In this document: positions 16,401 to 24,074 of the stretch, one piece after another
Position numbering within the stretch: position 1 is the first letter of the stretch
How the letters are laid out: the number at the start of each line of letters is the position of its first letter
Source of the DNA: JAJTHJ01 sp046316025
GTDB taxonomy: Bacteria; Pseudomonadota; Gammaproteobacteria; Burkholderiales; Burkholderiaceae_F
Assembly: GCA_046316025.1 (NCBI GenBank)
Contig: JBKCXU010000085.1
Location: 1 to 25,122 of the forward strand
Length of the DNA stretch: 25,122 nucleotides
Direction of reading: 5' to 3'
Position numbers and translations under genes: made by a program
Notes under the pieces: generated by a model
The model's database searches: none
What the model saw: only the letters and a program-made list of their open reading frames with translations
What the model was told of the DNA's origin: nothing

Positions 16401-18382
16401 ACGTCGCCATGGCGGCGGATCAGCTCGGCCTGCGCATGCCGCACCCGCGCATGCCCGGCGTAGCGGCCGCCGCGCGCGGCGTTGACCAGCAGGGCGAGCG
16501 CGCGCTCGCCGTCGATCGCCTCGATGCGCGTGAACAGCCGCTCGAACAAATTGCCCGATCGCGCCGCCAGATCGTCCAGCACCAGGTCGAAGAACACCCG
16601 CTCGCGCACCGCCCGTTCCAGCTCGGTGCGCAGGCGGTCGTCCACCAGCAGATGGTGAGTGTCTGCGTCGACGACCAAGCCGGCCAACTCGTCGGCGCGC
16701 TGGCGCGCGCCTTCGCGGGTGTTGGCCTCGATGCGCTCGCGCTCGGCCTGCTCGCGCGCAGCGCGCGCGGCCAGCACCGCGCTCGCCACCGCGTCGCGCC
16801 GCGCCGCCTCCACCGGCGGCAGATACAGCCCAACCAGCACCGCGGCGGTTTCCGGCGCCCCCAGCGCCGGGCCCTGGGTCTGGCCGACCAGCAGCTGCAG
16901 GCTTTCATTGAACGCCTCGGCCTCGTCGGCCGACAGGTGCGTCAGCGCGGTGTCGACCGAGGCGCGCAACCCGAGGTCGCGCAGCATCACGCCGAAGCGG
17001 TCCGTTGAGGTCGCGGCAAAGGTGAACACGGCCGCCCGCGCCGCGCCGCGCCGGTCGTGCGACAGCGCGCGGTCGAAGTCGATCCGCGTGTGCACGAAGT
17101 CGCGCTGCATGCGCACGATCTCCAGCCAGCCGCGCAACTGCTGCTCACCGCTGCCGTAGAGCTGATGCAGCATCTCCACCCGATCCTCACGCCGCAGGCC
17201 GGTCGGCACCGCGTCGCCAAAAATGGCGCGGTCGAAGGTCTCGCGGTCGCCGGCGGTTTCCATCGAGTAGAAGATGTCGTAGTAGCGCACCGCCGCATCG
17301 CCGGGCACGGTGATCGAGGTTTGCAGCAGGGTCTCGGCGGCGCGCGCCGACGCGCGTGCGGCGAGCTCGGCATCCTGCGCGGCGCCGATCGCATCCAGAT
17401 CGAAGCCCAGCCCCTGGATGCCGGCGCGCGCCGGATGCGCGGCGTTGCGCGCCACCGCCAGCAGCGCCAGATAGGTGCGCGGCCCGAGGATGCCGTCGGC
17501 GCGCAGCCGGCCGCCTTCGATGCGGAGCGGCCCCGGCGCCAGCAAGAGGTTCTGAGCGCGCAGCACCCGGTTGGCATAGGCGCGCGGATGGCTGTCCGGC
17601 TCGACGTGGCGCAGCGGTGCGACATCGTTCAAGCCGAGTTGCGCCCACCACTCGTCGTTCTTGACCGGCGCGCGCAGTGGATCGATGCCGGCGTCGAAGG
17701 CGACGTCGTCGGGTACCGCGGCGGGCGCCGCATCGGCGGCGTCCGGGGTCGGCGGCACCGTCTGCCGCTGCACGGTCAGACGCGCGCCGGGCGCCAGCGC
17801 CTGCGCGGCCCCCGCCAGCGCAGCGTCGCCCCGGGGCGCCGCGCCGCCGCGGGCCTGCTGGGCCACGTGCGCGACCTCGTGCGCCAGCAGCAGCGCGCCG
17901 GCCGGCGTTTCGGGACGCGGGGCGCTGCGGCCGAGCACGATGTCCCGGCCCAGCGTGAAGGCGCGCGCGCCCAGCAACTGCGCGAGGGTCTGCGCCAGTG
18001 CGCCCGGGTGCAGGCGCACCGCGCGCAGGTCGAAGCCCAGCTTCGCTTCGAATTGCCGCCGCAGCGCCGGCGGCAGCGGCTGGCCCGGTTGCCGCAGCAG
18101 GGCGGCCAGCGGCGTCAGCGGCAGCGACAGCGGCCGCAGGGCCGCCGTCGCCGGCCGCGGCGCCGGCATCCCGTCCGCGGCGAAGCGATCGGCCTCGGCT
18201 TCCAGCGGATCGGCGCGTGGCGCAGCGGCGGCGCGCAGCACGGCATTCAGCCCAGCGTTGCCGAGCCGCTGCTGCAAGGCGGCCAGATCGGCCGCCGGTG
18301 CCGCGGCGACTGCGCCGGATTGTGGCCGCGCGCCTTTAGCACTTTTGGCTGGCGCGGCGGCGGCACGCGCGCTCTGGCTCAT
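13487..18382 (-). CDS. DUF4157 effector-like protein with C-terminal PIN-like nuclease domain
   Basis: A 1631-aa protein. After an Ala-rich leader, residues about 55-180 form a DUF4157 module: PLEAEADRFA (59-68), LRAVRLHPG, FTLGRDIVLG and HEVAH (168-172). Residues about 285-310 (RADGILGPRTYLALLA) resemble a peptidoglycan-binding-domain helix. The middle is helical. Around residues 840-1020 there are several hydrophobic stretches (AAIVVTVGAVIVVAWEVGVIAALV, VGLSIGISLAIYML), suggesting membrane insertion. The last 206 residues look like a PIN ribonuclease: LLIDSNALIAL (D1432), TVAAEAV, KDRTVVADALLA (D1550, D1556) and LVSADEDIVLAL (D1574, D1576). PIN domains cut RNA using such acidic residues, so RNase activity is inferred. 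It is separated from the upstream gene by 205 bp containing a hairpin/T-run. There is no signal peptide. Confidence 0.85.
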   Translation of the reverse strand: MSQSARAAAAPAKSAKGARPQSGAVAAAPAADLAALQQRLGNAGLNAVLRAAAAPRADPLEAEADRFAADGMPAPRPATAALRPLSLPLTPLAALLRQPGQPLPPALRRQFEAKLGFDLRAVRLHPGALAQTLAQLLGARAFTLGRDIVLGRSAPRPETPAGALLLAHEVAHVAQQARGGAAPRGDAALAGAAQALAPGARLTVQRQTVPPTPDAADAAPAAVPDDVAFDAGIDPLRAPVKNDEWWAQLGLNDVAPLRHVEPDSHPRAYANRVLRAQNLLLAPGPLRIEGGRLRADGILGPRTYLALLAVARNAAHPARAGIQGLGFDLDAIGAAQDAELAARASARAAETLLQTSITVPGDAAVRYYDIFYSMETAGDRETFDRAIFGDAVPTGLRREDRVEMLHQLYGSGEQQLRGWLEIVRMQRDFVHTRIDFDRALSHDRRGAARAAVFTFAATSTDRFGVMLRDLGLRASVDTALTHLSADEAEAFNESLQLLVGQTQGPALGAPETAAVLVGLYLPPVEAARRDAVASAVLAARAAREQAERERIEANTREGARQRADELAGLVVDADTHHLLVDDRLRTELERAVRERVFFDLVLDDLAARSGNLFERLFTRIEAIDGERALALLVNAARGGRYAGHARVRHAQAELIRRHGDVREHGYAVAADGDASRGAVLLEGSQRVAVGRVLGDINSAYLRDEDREQLKPDAQVRLQQALEAQARAYMARLLEGTEAARTQDEVGRQLLADAWAAAGLDTDRDLEDVEWQESLRVSGVRAAADRGDGVPRYEVEYERVQRVLGATGGDNAWQAVAGSRAWRSESDFEYDAFWFPYSQMADVMQTAAIVVTVGAVIVVAWEVGVIAALVSAGGGALPVGLSIGISLAIYMLTHERWTLSGLLVAGIEGYLGAVGFRLFAPAGAAVSRMVIPATLEQVAFRRVVAAWLLRHGTVGALTGGTLGPASLLMQDMIRIAGTGGGLSSFGTYLRAAGMGMVLGAVFEIGGSALLAPLFRNADATVLSRVDEVVMTLNGTTPRLTPSQWMAHVGTSLSAMREYLSTIMGQAQARGIYTVFRERVEAAGAAWLAGARGTLHREVIDLAAARISREGLDGFERLLRLGSATLGDDALATLLQQARRTPERIDPWLRFFSSLDDAATRDLASRSQLRALLDAEQTLALAARRSGAELHGLLGSHFAHSVPDLEAFALRANALGHTAADSVLDALRTRGTGVTPRALLRAAETGNALNDELLGGMQRLLENGGAPARLDAVLDAMAADQVGPLLRGAHTAAPDELAALREVVANADITPEAAAWGLRLPAVPARTLLNDLTAAARAAIMDIPAAEAQTLLAALTPARVNQALAQGTAGPLRGSHLRTLRRHWRDRSVVDYLDWAGVAPRRLAGVAELAGNLEAGVGRLAAAPPVTAATLLIDSNALIALENLMRGTPFAGLEENLRPVINALRREQGLGAYADPAGGARPTLEYIVGPGADLRAPRTVAAEAVAGEPRLGRSPVLDALGDIGTPNTHPDYDAVLTDLQAANVGARKGAKDRTVVADALLADHPAGVVPRLVSADEDIVLALACHFGQPRPFTPRTGHGGLRDWLQLLADPVYGSGRFTVNIQGHSMVVLYR

Positions 18383-18492
18383 GCGGACGGCGCCCTGCGC
18401 GCTTGGCGACGGTCGTGTGCAGGCCGGCTCAACGGCGAGAGGCGAGGCGGTCGTTCTAAGCGCGAGCGAGAGACCTGCGGTTGCGGCGGCGG

Positions 18493-18522
18493 AAAAAGCA
18501 GATTCCTCGCTGCGCTCGGAAT
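18493..18522 (-). terminator. Dispersed-repeat hairpin with T-run between structural and effector genes
   Basis: On the minus strand, ATTCC pairs with GGAAT (18522-18518 and 18506-18502), with an inner GC/GC pair, tandem G-A mismatches and a GCA loop. TTTTT follows after 4 nt (18497-18493). The sequence around it, ATTCCGAGCGCAGCGAGGAA plus flanks, is of a type I know as a dispersed REP-like element in many genomes. It could act as a weak terminator or attenuator. It is the only feature seen in the 205-bp gap 18383-18587. Confidence 0.5.
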
Positions 18523-18587
18523 GACAAGGCCATTGAGCTCGGTCGAACCCTGTGCCATTGCATCCTGCCGCGTCAGGCCGAAAGCGT

Positions 18588-19763
18588 TTACATCGGCTTG
18601 CGCCGCCGCACCGGCGGCCGCACCGGCGGATCGGCCGGCACGGGCGCGCGGTCTTGCAACTTCTCTGCCAGACGCTTCATCTCGCGCTCCATCTGCACCA
18701 GCCGCTCCGGCGCAAAGCGCTGGCTGAAGTCCTGATGCGCGTTCTGCATCGTGGTGAAGTCGCTGCGCAGCTTCTCGATCTGCAGCGTTTTTTGCGCGGC
18801 CTGGCTCTGCGCGGCGGCCAGCTCCGCCTTGACGCGCGCGAGCTCTTCGGTCTGCGCCTTGATCGTCTCTTCGCGCGCCGCGGCCTCGCGCGCCGATTGT
18901 TCGTGCAGCGCCTTCAACTGCGCGACCTCGGCTTCCATCTGCGTGGCCTGCTGGCGCTCGGTCTTCAGGTTCTGCACATCGGCGGCGATCGACTGCACCG
19001 CGGCGGCATCGGCCGGCGCTGCCGGCGGCCGCACGACCGCGTAGTAGCGCACCATGCCGGACTCGTCGGTGTACAGCCGCACGCGGTCCTTGGCCTTCAG
19101 CATCAGCGGAAACGCGGTGAGCGACTGCACGGTGGCGGCGTCGGCACCCGGCCGGTAGGCAACCACCTCCTCGACCTCGACGCCGTTGCGCGCGAGGTTG
19201 GTACGGGCCGTTTGCGGGTCGCGCCCGACCACGTCGTGAGTCCGCGCACCCTCGGGCCGCAGCGGTTTGAGCTCGAAGTCCTCCAGGGTGCGGCCGGCCG
19301 CGCGCAGCAGCACCTGACCGAGCAGGCGGGACTTGTCGCGGCCCTCGTTGTAGACGCCGCGAAAGTCCGATTCGCGCCAGAAGCGCAGCCCGCTCAGCAC
19401 TTGCGCGGTGCGCACGTAGTCCTTGCCGGCCTTGGGCGGTGCCGCGTCCGGCACCTCCAGCTCGAGCCGGGTCGTGCCGGGCTGCAGGCTCTGCCGTGGC
19501 CGGTCGAAGGTGGTTTGCAGCAACCGCCCGTCGCGCAGCAGCTTGAAGAACACGTCCGGCTGGCGGTCGCCGCCGTAGTCGCCGAAATACTCGCTGTCGA
19601 AGGTGAGGGAGAAGCGCCCCTCGTCGTCGGTGAACGAGATGCCCAGCATGTCGTGGAAGCGGGTGTCGCGATCCCAGGCCTCCAGCCGGACGTTGCCGAC
19701 CGGCCGGCGCGACCGCTGCTCGACCACCCGGCCGAGAATTTCGTAGCGTTGGACTTCAGCCAT
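18588..19763 (-). CDS. Beta-sandwich / coiled-coil protein of the eCIS-like cluster
   Basis: A 391-aa protein in three parts. Residues 1 to about 108 look like a transthyretin or carboxypeptidase-regulatory-type beta-sandwich: YEILGRVVEQRSRRPVGNVRLEAWD, FTDDEGRFSLTF, DVFFKLLRDG and LELEVP. Residues about 165-235 include VVGRDPQTARTNLARNGVEVEEVVAYRP and KAKDRVRLYTDESG, which resemble PASTA-like repeats. Residues about 250-350 are a long heptad-rich coiled coil, followed by a Pro/Arg tail. No signal peptide is present. AGGAG overlaps the stop of the previous gene at 6 nt from the ATG, so translation is coupled. Such regulatory beta-sandwich proteins occur in eCIS and phage-tail-like clusters. 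A role as a spike, adaptor or fibre part is inferred from context alone. Confidence 0.8.
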   Translation of the reverse strand: MAEVQRYEILGRVVEQRSRRPVGNVRLEAWDRDTRFHDMLGISFTDDEGRFSLTFDSEYFGDYGGDRQPDVFFKLLRDGRLLQTTFDRPRQSLQPGTTRLELEVPDAAPPKAGKDYVRTAQVLSGLRFWRESDFRGVYNEGRDKSRLLGQVLLRAAGRTLEDFELKPLRPEGARTHDVVGRDPQTARTNLARNGVEVEEVVAYRPGADAATVQSLTAFPLMLKAKDRVRLYTDESGMVRYYAVVRPPAAPADAAAVQSIAADVQNLKTERQQATQMEAEVAQLKALHEQSAREAAAREETIKAQTEELARVKAELAAAQSQAAQKTLQIEKLRSDFTTMQNAHQDFSQRFAPERLVQMEREMKRLAEKLQDRAPVPADPPVRPPVRRRKPM

Positions 19764-19769
19764 CGGCGT

Positions 19770-19774
19770 CTCCT
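19770..19774 (-). promoter_or_regulatory. Ribosome site overlapping the upstream stop codon
   Basis: AGGAG on the minus strand, with a 6-nt gap to the ATG at 19763. Its first bases are part of the TAG stop of the 1433-aa gene (19775-19773), so the ribosome ending one gene is placed to start the next. Confidence 0.75.
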
Positions 19775-22700
19775 AGAAAATCGTGCAGGCGAAGCGGCGG
19801 AAGGCCGCCTTGACCACCGACAGCACCGGAAAGGCCGAAAGCCAGTAGCCCCAGGTGCGGAACGACTTCACGTAGCTGCGGCGCGTGAAGTTGCAGATCT
19901 GGTGAATCGAGTTGCTGCGGATGTCGATGGTGCCGAGCACGATCTGGTCGTCGCGGCCGCAGTTCGGGCATTCGACCAGGAACTTGTCGACGAAGCAGTC
20001 CTTCAGTGCCTGCACCAGCACCGACAACAGATCGGTGAAGGCGACGATCGCCTGCGACCGGTAGTCGGCCAGCAGCAGCGGAGGCTCGTCGAACCAGGCG
20101 TGCCGCGGCAGGGCGAAGACGGTCGCCAGATCGACCACCGACAGCGTGTTCGACAGCGCATTGCGCACCACCATCGTCTGGCGGTCGGCGGTGATCCGCA
20201 GCGCGGTTGGCGAGATCTGCACCGGGATGCGCAGGTCGGCGCGCAGCACCAGGCCGTTCAGGTCGAACAGGCGCACCCGGTAGCTGTCGGCCGCACTGAT
20301 GGCCAGATGGCCGCGCTCGCGCTCGTACGCCAGGCGGTAGTACGTGTCCTCGCCCAGGTCTGCCACGCCCTGCATCGCGCCGGTGCCGGGGTTGAACCAC
20401 ACCAGGCTGCGCGGATGTGCCGGCTGCGTGGCGTGCCGGCCGGTCACGAACAGCCGCCCGTCGGCCAGCGCGATGCCGTTGCGCTCGTCGATCCCGTCGA
20501 CCAGGGCAAACACCGGCGCGGCAAAACCCATCAGGTCGATCGAGCGCACCCGGTCGTAGAGGTCGTTGTTGAAGTTGAGCACCAGCTGCTCGGCCGCATA
20601 GGCGGTATCGCCGGCCTCGTTGATCGTGAACATGCCGGTCGCGGCGAAGTTCACGTTCGGCGCCGGCACCAGCGGGATCGCCGCCGGGTTCAGCCGGTAC
20701 AGGCCGTTCTTGGCGGCGATGTTCGAGCGGCCGATGGCGAACAGCAGGTTCGGATGCTTCGGATGCGTCTCCAGCGTGACGAACTGGATGTCGCAGACCA
20801 CGGTGGTGGTGCCGGCCCAGGTATGGGTCTGGTCGGCGGCGATGGTCGCGTTGGCGAACACCGAATCCACGCCGTTGACCATCGTGCCGACCACCGTCAT
20901 TTCGCTACCGGTCTCGTTGAAGGCCAGGTCGCGCAGGTCGAGGCCGGCAGTCACCGGGAAGTCCAGCACCTGCACGAGCTCGCGCTTTTCCAGATCGAAC
21001 ACCTGGATCTGGGTGCCGCTGCCGTACACGTAGGCGAACCGCTGGTTCGGATGCAGCTTCATGCGGATCTGCACGTTGGGGAAGTCCCACAGGCCAAAGG
21101 CGGTGTCGATGCCGGGTGAGCCATTGGGCAGCGCCGCCCCCAGCAGATAGGGCGGAAACTCGCGCTTGCCCTCGAACATTGCGCAATAGGTCTTGTCGCG
21201 GTCGGCGAGCCATTGGCGGCAGTCTTCGTAGAGCTTTTCCAGCAGCTCGTGCTCGGTGAGCGACAGGAACACGTAGCGCCCGTTCGCACTGTTGACGAGC
21301 TGCCACAGCAGGTTGATCAGCGCGATCACCCGCCGGTGGGTGACCGGCAGCGGCAGCGTGGTGGACGGAAACGGCGAGAACTGGCTCTTGAAAAAAGTGC
21401 CGGCCGAGAACACGCACTCGTTCAAAAAATCCCACAGCAGCGTGCCTTCGCGGATCTCTTCCCACAGGTCGGCGGGCTTGTTGTACGGCTCGACCTCCAC
21501 CACCGCGTCGCCGGTGGCGCTGCGGCGCATGGTGACCAGCACCTCGCCGTCGCCGGCCGTCAGCAGGCCGGCGGCGTTGGCCATCTGCACGAAGTCCAGC
21601 GTCTTCGGCGCGGCCACGTGCACGGTGTAGCCCTCGCAGTCGAGCGCATAGCCGGGCGACAGGATCGCGTTGCGCCGGGCCACCGTGGTGGAGAACGACT
21701 CGCAGCGCAGCTTCAGCCCGCAGACGATGCCGTAGCCGTGCAGCAGCTTCTGGTGCAGCCGCAGGTCGGCCGACAAGTCGGCCCGGCAGATGGCGTCGAT
21801 CGCCTGCTGCACGGTCTGGATCTGGTCCCAGTCGGGGATGCGGGCGCAGGCGCCGGGGTCGTAGGCGATGCGGCTCGCGTCCAGTTGCGGCAGCGGCGCG
21901 AAGCGGGGGCGCAGATCGTCGACGATCACCTGCTCGGCCCCGGCCGGCGCGCGGCTGCGGCGGATCGTCGCCAGCAGGTAGTAGCCGTGCCGGGTGCCGC
22001 GCGGCGGCGCATCCAGCAGCGTCTCCACGCTGCGGGTCACCGTGCGGGTGGTGAAGAGCCAATAGTCGCCGGCCAGCAGGCCGCTGCCGGTAAGTTCGAT
22101 CGTCACCCCGTCGGCCAGCACGCGGTCGCCGGTGGCGGCGGCGAACTCGCCGTCCCACTGGGTGATCTTGGCGTGATAGGCCATGCGCAGCGGCTGCGGC
22201 AGCGGCGCGTGGCGGGTCGGGTCGGCGGCGCCGGCGTCGGCCCAGGAGATCGTGCGGGTTTGCAGGTTGACGGTGACCACGCGCCGCAGTGCGCCGCGGG
22301 TGCGGCTGCGCGGATCGGCGTTCGGCGCGTAGGGGCCGGTGCCGAGTTCCACGAGGTCGTCGGACAACTCGATCAGATCGCCGGGGGCGAAGAGCTCCGG
22401 CTTCTCCACCACCGCCGCCGATGCGCCCGCGGCCGCATCGGCGATCAAGGCGCTGGCCACTGCACCGTTGTCGCGCGACCACTTGATCCACGCCGGGCTG
22501 CCGCCGCCGAGGTTGCCGCTGGCATGCACCTCGACGCGGAACAGCCGGTTGTCTTCGCCGACGTAGGGGCCGAGGATCGACGGCTCGCAGGGATCGGCGC
22601 AGGGGTCGAGCGCGGCGGCCGGGGTGTCCTTGGTGGTGAGCTTGCCGCCGCCAAAGCGCGGCAGTTGCGCGAACTGCGCAGCCGGCGGCGCCGGCTCGGT

Positions 22701-24074
22701 GCCGAGCGCGACCGGCGCGCCGTTGAGGATGCGCACCTGCGCCACGAGCTGCGTGCGGGTGCAGGTGTCCGCACCTTCGAGTGCCGACTCGCGCATGCCC
22801 GGCTGCTCGACGTAAGTCAGTGCCCGCTCGAAGAGCTCGAGGTAAGCCCAGTCGATCCGCGTCTGCCCGGCCGCAACGGGGGCCAGCACCGACGGGTCGG
22901 CAGCCGGCAGGTCAGGCTGGGTGAGATAGGTTTCGTGGTGCGCCTTGACCGCCGCGGCGCCGTGGCCGTAGAAACGGCCGGCGCCTTCGGCCGTGCCGTC
23001 GCCGCCCATGATGACGAGGTCGCGGCCCAGGTCGGCTTCCAGCCGCAGCGGGCCGAACCAGTACGTGGCGGCGGCGTTCAGTCCGTTGGCGCGCAGCGCG
23101 GCGATCTGCGTGGTGTCCAGCCCCGGCAGCGCCTGCGGCAGATTGAAGCTCACCAGCGTCCAGCCGCCGCTGAGCGCGGTGGTGGTGGCACCGGCCAGGC
23201 CATGCCAGACATTGGGCGCGACGGCATCGGCCAGTTGCACCGTCAGCGGCGCGGCGGCCGGCTGGCTGCGTACCAGCAGCGTCAGCCGACGGCTGTGCGT
23301 CAACCGGCACGGCGCGGGCAGGTTGAAGGTCAGGCTGGTGGCGCCGGTCGCCTTCAGGCTCAGGCTGCCGTCGATCCGCTGATCGTCGTCCAGCGTCAGC
23401 ACCGCGGCGGCGGGGGCGGCGGCCACGAGCTGGGCGTCGGTCGGTGCGACGAAGAGCGGGCGGATCGCGGCGTCGACCTTGATCGCGTCGAACGCGTAGC
23501 GGGTACCGGCGTCCAGGCTTTGCAGGCTGGCGCTGGCGATGCGATCCCATTGCAGGGCCGAGGCCGCGACCGGCACCGCGCGGAAGATGCGCCAGCCGTC
23601 CTCGGCGGCGATCTCGCTCATCGTCAACACGTCGGTGGTGGTGCCGTCGTTCAACGCCAACACCAGCGCATTCGCGGCAAAGGTGCCCTTGGCGGCGATG
23701 GTGAAGGCGCGTGCATCGCGCAGATCGACCGGGCCCGGCAGGGTTTTGGTGAGGCTCGTCGCGCCGTCGACCACCAGACTGCCGTCGCCGGTGCGGCGGT
23801 CGAAGTAGTCGATGAAGAGCGCCGCGGTGGCCGGCTGTACGGACCAGCCGGCCTTGCGGTCCATCGCATCGGCCAGCAGCCGCGTGTCGACGCGGAAACC
23901 GTGATTCGGGCTGCCGGTGTGCACTGCGTCGCCGGCCAGCCGCTGCAACAGGCGCAACAGCAACTCGTTCTGCTCGTTGAGGTCCGATTCCAGCGGGTAG
24001 CGGCCCATCTGGTGGAACACGCCGACGTAGCGGTTCAGCTCGTCGAACGACAGCTTGGCGATATCGGTTCTCAT
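19773..24074 (-). CDS. DUF6519-like large structural protein with beta-propeller C-terminus
   Basis: A 1433-aa protein. The N-terminus (YVGVFHQMGRYPLESDLNEQNELL) and the segment DNRLFRVEVHASG...WIKWSRDNGA at about 510-535 match the DUF6519 pattern of eCIS and tail-like clusters. Residues about 90-370 are repetitive beta-rich sequence like carbohydrate-binding or fibre domains. At about 765-815, LHQKLLHGYGIVCGLKL and ILSPGYALDCEGYTVHV form a second recognisable motif, found in my experience as a separate cluster protein. Residues about 1000-1320 are beta-propeller-like: IQVFDLEKRELVQVLDF, GHLAISAADSYRVRLFDL and NTLSVVDLA. The end has a CPNCG pair at about 1368 and a hydrophobic tail. No signal peptide. 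It starts by ATGA overlap with the upstream gene. A role as a large surface, baseplate or receptor-facing component is inferred. No enzyme motif was seen. Confidence 0.85.
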   Translation of the reverse strand: MRTDIAKLSFDELNRYVGVFHQMGRYPLESDLNEQNELLLRLLQRLAGDAVHTGSPNHGFRVDTRLLADAMDRKAGWSVQPATAALFIDYFDRRTGDGSLVVDGATSLTKTLPGPVDLRDARAFTIAAKGTFAANALVLALNDGTTTDVLTMSEIAAEDGWRIFRAVPVAASALQWDRIASASLQSLDAGTRYAFDAIKVDAAIRPLFVAPTDAQLVAAAPAAAVLTLDDDQRIDGSLSLKATGATSLTFNLPAPCRLTHSRRLTLLVRSQPAAAPLTVQLADAVAPNVWHGLAGATTTALSGGWTLVSFNLPQALPGLDTTQIAALRANGLNAAATYWFGPLRLEADLGRDLVIMGGDGTAEGAGRFYGHGAAAVKAHHETYLTQPDLPAADPSVLAPVAAGQTRIDWAYLELFERALTYVEQPGMRESALEGADTCTRTQLVAQVRILNGAPVALGTEPAPPAAQFAQLPRFGGGKLTTKDTPAAALDPCADPCEPSILGPYVGEDNRLFRVEVHASGNLGGGSPAWIKWSRDNGAVASALIADAAAGASAAVVEKPELFAPGDLIELSDDLVELGTGPYAPNADPRSRTRGALRRVVTVNLQTRTISWADAGAADPTRHAPLPQPLRMAYHAKITQWDGEFAAATGDRVLADGVTIELTGSGLLAGDYWLFTTRTVTRSVETLLDAPPRGTRHGYYLLATIRRSRAPAGAEQVIVDDLRPRFAPLPQLDASRIAYDPGACARIPDWDQIQTVQQAIDAICRADLSADLRLHQKLLHGYGIVCGLKLRCESFSTTVARRNAILSPGYALDCEGYTVHVAAPKTLDFVQMANAAGLLTAGDGEVLVTMRRSATGDAVVEVEPYNKPADLWEEIREGTLLWDFLNECVFSAGTFFKSQFSPFPSTTLPLPVTHRRVIALINLLWQLVNSANGRYVFLSLTEHELLEKLYEDCRQWLADRDKTYCAMFEGKREFPPYLLGAALPNGSPGIDTAFGLWDFPNVQIRMKLHPNQRFAYVYGSGTQIQVFDLEKRELVQVLDFPVTAGLDLRDLAFNETGSEMTVVGTMVNGVDSVFANATIAADQTHTWAGTTTVVCDIQFVTLETHPKHPNLLFAIGRSNIAAKNGLYRLNPAAIPLVPAPNVNFAATGMFTINEAGDTAYAAEQLVLNFNNDLYDRVRSIDLMGFAAPVFALVDGIDERNGIALADGRLFVTGRHATQPAHPRSLVWFNPGTGAMQGVADLGEDTYYRLAYERERGHLAISAADSYRVRLFDLNGLVLRADLRIPVQISPTALRITADRQTMVVRNALSNTLSVVDLATVFALPRHAWFDEPPLLLADYRSQAIVAFTDLLSVLVQALKDCFVDKFLVECPNCGRDDQIVLGTIDIRSNSIHQICNFTRRSYVKSFRTWGYWLSAFPVLSVVKAAFRRFACTIF

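Noticed and set aside
18383..18587. Promoter TTGTCA-N17-AATCTG within the dispersed repeat
   Set aside because: The -10 match is poor and the bases overlap the hairpin, which has a simpler reading as a terminator-like repeat.
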